In this document: piece by piece, positions 6,041 through 7,294 of the stretch
Layout: each line of letters starts with the position of its first letter
Position numbering within the stretch: the stretch's first letter is position 1
Assembly: GCA_002482405.1 (NCBI GenBank)
Contig: DLFX01000237.1
Span: 14,065 to 21,358 of the forward strand
Source: Firmicutes bacterium UBA7709
GTDB lineage: Bacteria > Bacillota_A > Clostridia > Peptostreptococcales > Anaerovoracaceae
Direction: 5' to 3'
Length of the DNA stretch: 7,294 nucleotides
Notes under the pieces: model-generated
Database searches by the model: none
Told to the model about the DNA's origin: nothing
What the model saw: the letters and a program-made list of their open reading frames with translations, nothing else
Made by a program: the position numbers and the translations under genes

Positions 6041-7294
6041 ATGAACAACGCAAAAGAGTACGACTCGAAGTTTACCAGATTCCATGATCTGATGAGGTTT
6101 CGTGTGAGAGAGATACTGCTGGTATCGACCCCTTACGATTCCTTTGTCCTGGAGGAGGACGGCCATCTTTCCGACAAGATATTCAGCGAATATCTTGATC
6201 TGAACCTGCAGTTTGTCCCGAGGATCGCCCACGCGTCCTCGGCGGAAGAAGCCTTTGAAGCGCTGAAGAACCGCACTTACGACCTTGTGATCACGATGCC
6301 GCGAATCAGCGACATGAACCCGTTGGAGTTCAGCAAGCGCGTAAAGGAGGCTTATCCCGAGAAGCCGGTGGTGATGCTGACCTATGAGACTCTGGACAAT
6401 GAGACCCTCAGCGCGATCCGGGAGGTGCAAACCATCGACAGAGTGTTCGTCTGGTCCGGCAACAGCCAGATCCTTCTTGCCATCATAAAATATGTGGAGG
6501 ACTTGGGCAACGTCGAAGAAGACAGTGAGCAGGGCGTTCAGGTGATCCTGGTGGTGGACGATTCTCCCGGCTATTATTCTCAGTTTTTACCGTTGATCTA
6601 TACGGAGATCATGAAACAGACCCAATATCTCATTTCCCACGCGGTCAACGACTTTCACCGTCTGCTGAGGATGCGGGCGAGGCCCAAGATCCTGCTGGCG
6701 ACCACCTATGAAGAGGCTGTGGAAATCATCCATAAGTACAGGAGCAACCTGCTGGGGGTGATTTCCGATATCGGTTTTTTAAAGGACGGGAGCGTTTATG
6801 CCGAAGCGGGGCTGGAGTTGGCTGAAATGGTCAGGGAGGAAATTCCGGACCTCCCGGTCCTGCTGCAGTCCGAGGAGACAGAAAGCATTAGAAAAGCCAG
6901 GAAGCTGGGGTTGAGATACCTGGACAAGAACTCGCCCAATCTGATGAAAGAGCTTCGCAATTATATTCTGGACAGCTACAGCTTCGGGGAGTTCGTGTTT
7001 CGGAACGCCCGCGGAGACATCATTTCTACGGCCTCCGATATTTCCGCCTTTGAGCGGGCGATTCAGGTCTTGCCCGAGGGGAGCCTCGCTTATCACGCGG
7101 AGCACCATCATTTTTCCCGCTGGTTCCGGGCCAGAACGGAGTTCGAGGTGGCCGACAGCCTGAGGGAGAAAGAATCGGGAGCGTCAGCCAATATCAGGGA
7201 ATTCAGGGAGTTTATCTTCGAGTGCCTCGACAGCATTTTCAGAAGCTATCAAAAAGGGACCATCATCGATTTCGGGCTCTCCAAGATGACCTTT
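6041..7294 (+). CDS. Tandem receiver-domain protein, N-terminal part of a probable PEP synthase/PPDK-like protein, 3' end cut off
   Basis: The ATG at 6041 follows AAGGAGG (6029-6035) by 5 bases, and the frame stays open for 418 codons to the window end. Receiver-like domain 1 (about 22-155) keeps the fold pattern (REILLV, DLVITMPRISDMNPLEF, KPVVMLTYE) but has lost the acidic pair (S29/T30), the phosphorylated Asp (M86) and the Lys (W138). Receiver 2 (about 167-310) has all of them: D173-D174, D243 in VISD, S277 and K296. It also carries an extra helical stretch of roughly 25 residues between D174 and D243. A linker follows with a His/aromatic-rich motif (YHAEHHHFSRWFRARTEF, 351-368). From recall, this N-terminal arrangement belongs to long proteins that continue into a PPDK_N PEP/pyruvate-binding ATP-grasp domain, annotated as phosphoenolpyruvate synthase-like; that domain is not in the window. 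Expected role: phosphorylation-controlled PEP/pyruvate phosphotransfer, cytoplasmic. No partner kinase is visible. The receivers are certain, the enzymatic half is inferred. Confidence 0.78.
   Translation, partial: MNNAKEYDSKFTRFHDLMRFRVREILLVSTPYDSFVLEEDGHLSDKIFSEYLDLNLQFVPRIAHASSAEEAFEALKNRTYDLVITMPRISDMNPLEFSKRVKEAYPEKPVVMLTYETLDNETLSAIREVQTIDRVFVWSGNSQILLAIIKYVEDLGNVEEDSEQGVQVILVVDDSPGYYSQFLPLIYTEIMKQTQYLISHAVNDFHRLLRMRARPKILLATTYEEAVEIIHKYRSNLLGVISDIGFLKDGSVYAEAGLELAEMVREEIPDLPVLLQSEETESIRKARKLGLRYLDKNSPNLMKELRNYILDSYSFGEFVFRNARGDIISTASDISAFERAIQVLPEGSLAYHAEHHHFSRWFRARTEFEVADSLREKESGASANIREFREFIFECLDSIFRSYQKGTIIDFGLSKMTF

Noticed and set aside
5966..6430. 154-codon minus-strand ORF at the start of the receiver gene
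   Set aside because: It lies antisense to a gene with a strong ribosome binding site and clear receiver motifs, and has no family features.

Overview
The window looks like a piece of a motile, free-living or gut-type Clostridia/Bacillota chromosome. This is inferred from strong AAGGAG-type ribosome binding sites, GTG/TTG start use, sigma-A-like promoter spacing and the clostridial flavour of the chemoreceptor signalling domain. No rRNA or other taxonomic marker is present, so the assignment is tentative. It holds four protein genes, two of them cut by the window edges, and two intergenic regions of about 200 bases with real structure.

Left part (3-4766, plus strand): a sensor enzyme for cyclic di-GMP (PAS-PAS-GGDEF-HD-GYP, 5' end missing) is followed 18 bases later by a very long methyl-accepting chemotaxis protein. 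The receptor has one extracellular sensor domain, then an array of about eleven HAMP-like units, then a normal signalling hairpin. The two are probably one transcription unit linking second-messenger turnover and taxis.

Middle (4767-4980): this non-coding stretch holds a perfect 14-bp inverted repeat enclosing 65 bases, a 20-base-period direct repeat inside it, a strong intrinsic terminator for the chemoreceptor, and a 35-base tandem repeat that runs into the end of the convergent gene. That gene (4981-5841, minus strand) is nudC, the zinc-ribbon Nudix NAD(H) pyrophosphatase / RNA deNADding enzyme. Its last codons, including the stop, are duplicated in the tandem repeat.

Right part (5842-7294): a divergent promoter region with interlocked promoters and a small hairpin precedes a plus-strand gene open to the window end (at least 418 codons). 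It begins with two response-regulator receiver-like domains, the first without its catalytic residues and the second with all of them. By its similarity to proteins I recall, it should continue into a PEP-synthase / pyruvate phosphate dikinase-like nucleotide-binding domain outside the window. A phosphorelay receiver joined to a PEP/pyruvate enzyme is the most interesting system candidate here. The catalytic half is not visible, so that part rests on family recall.
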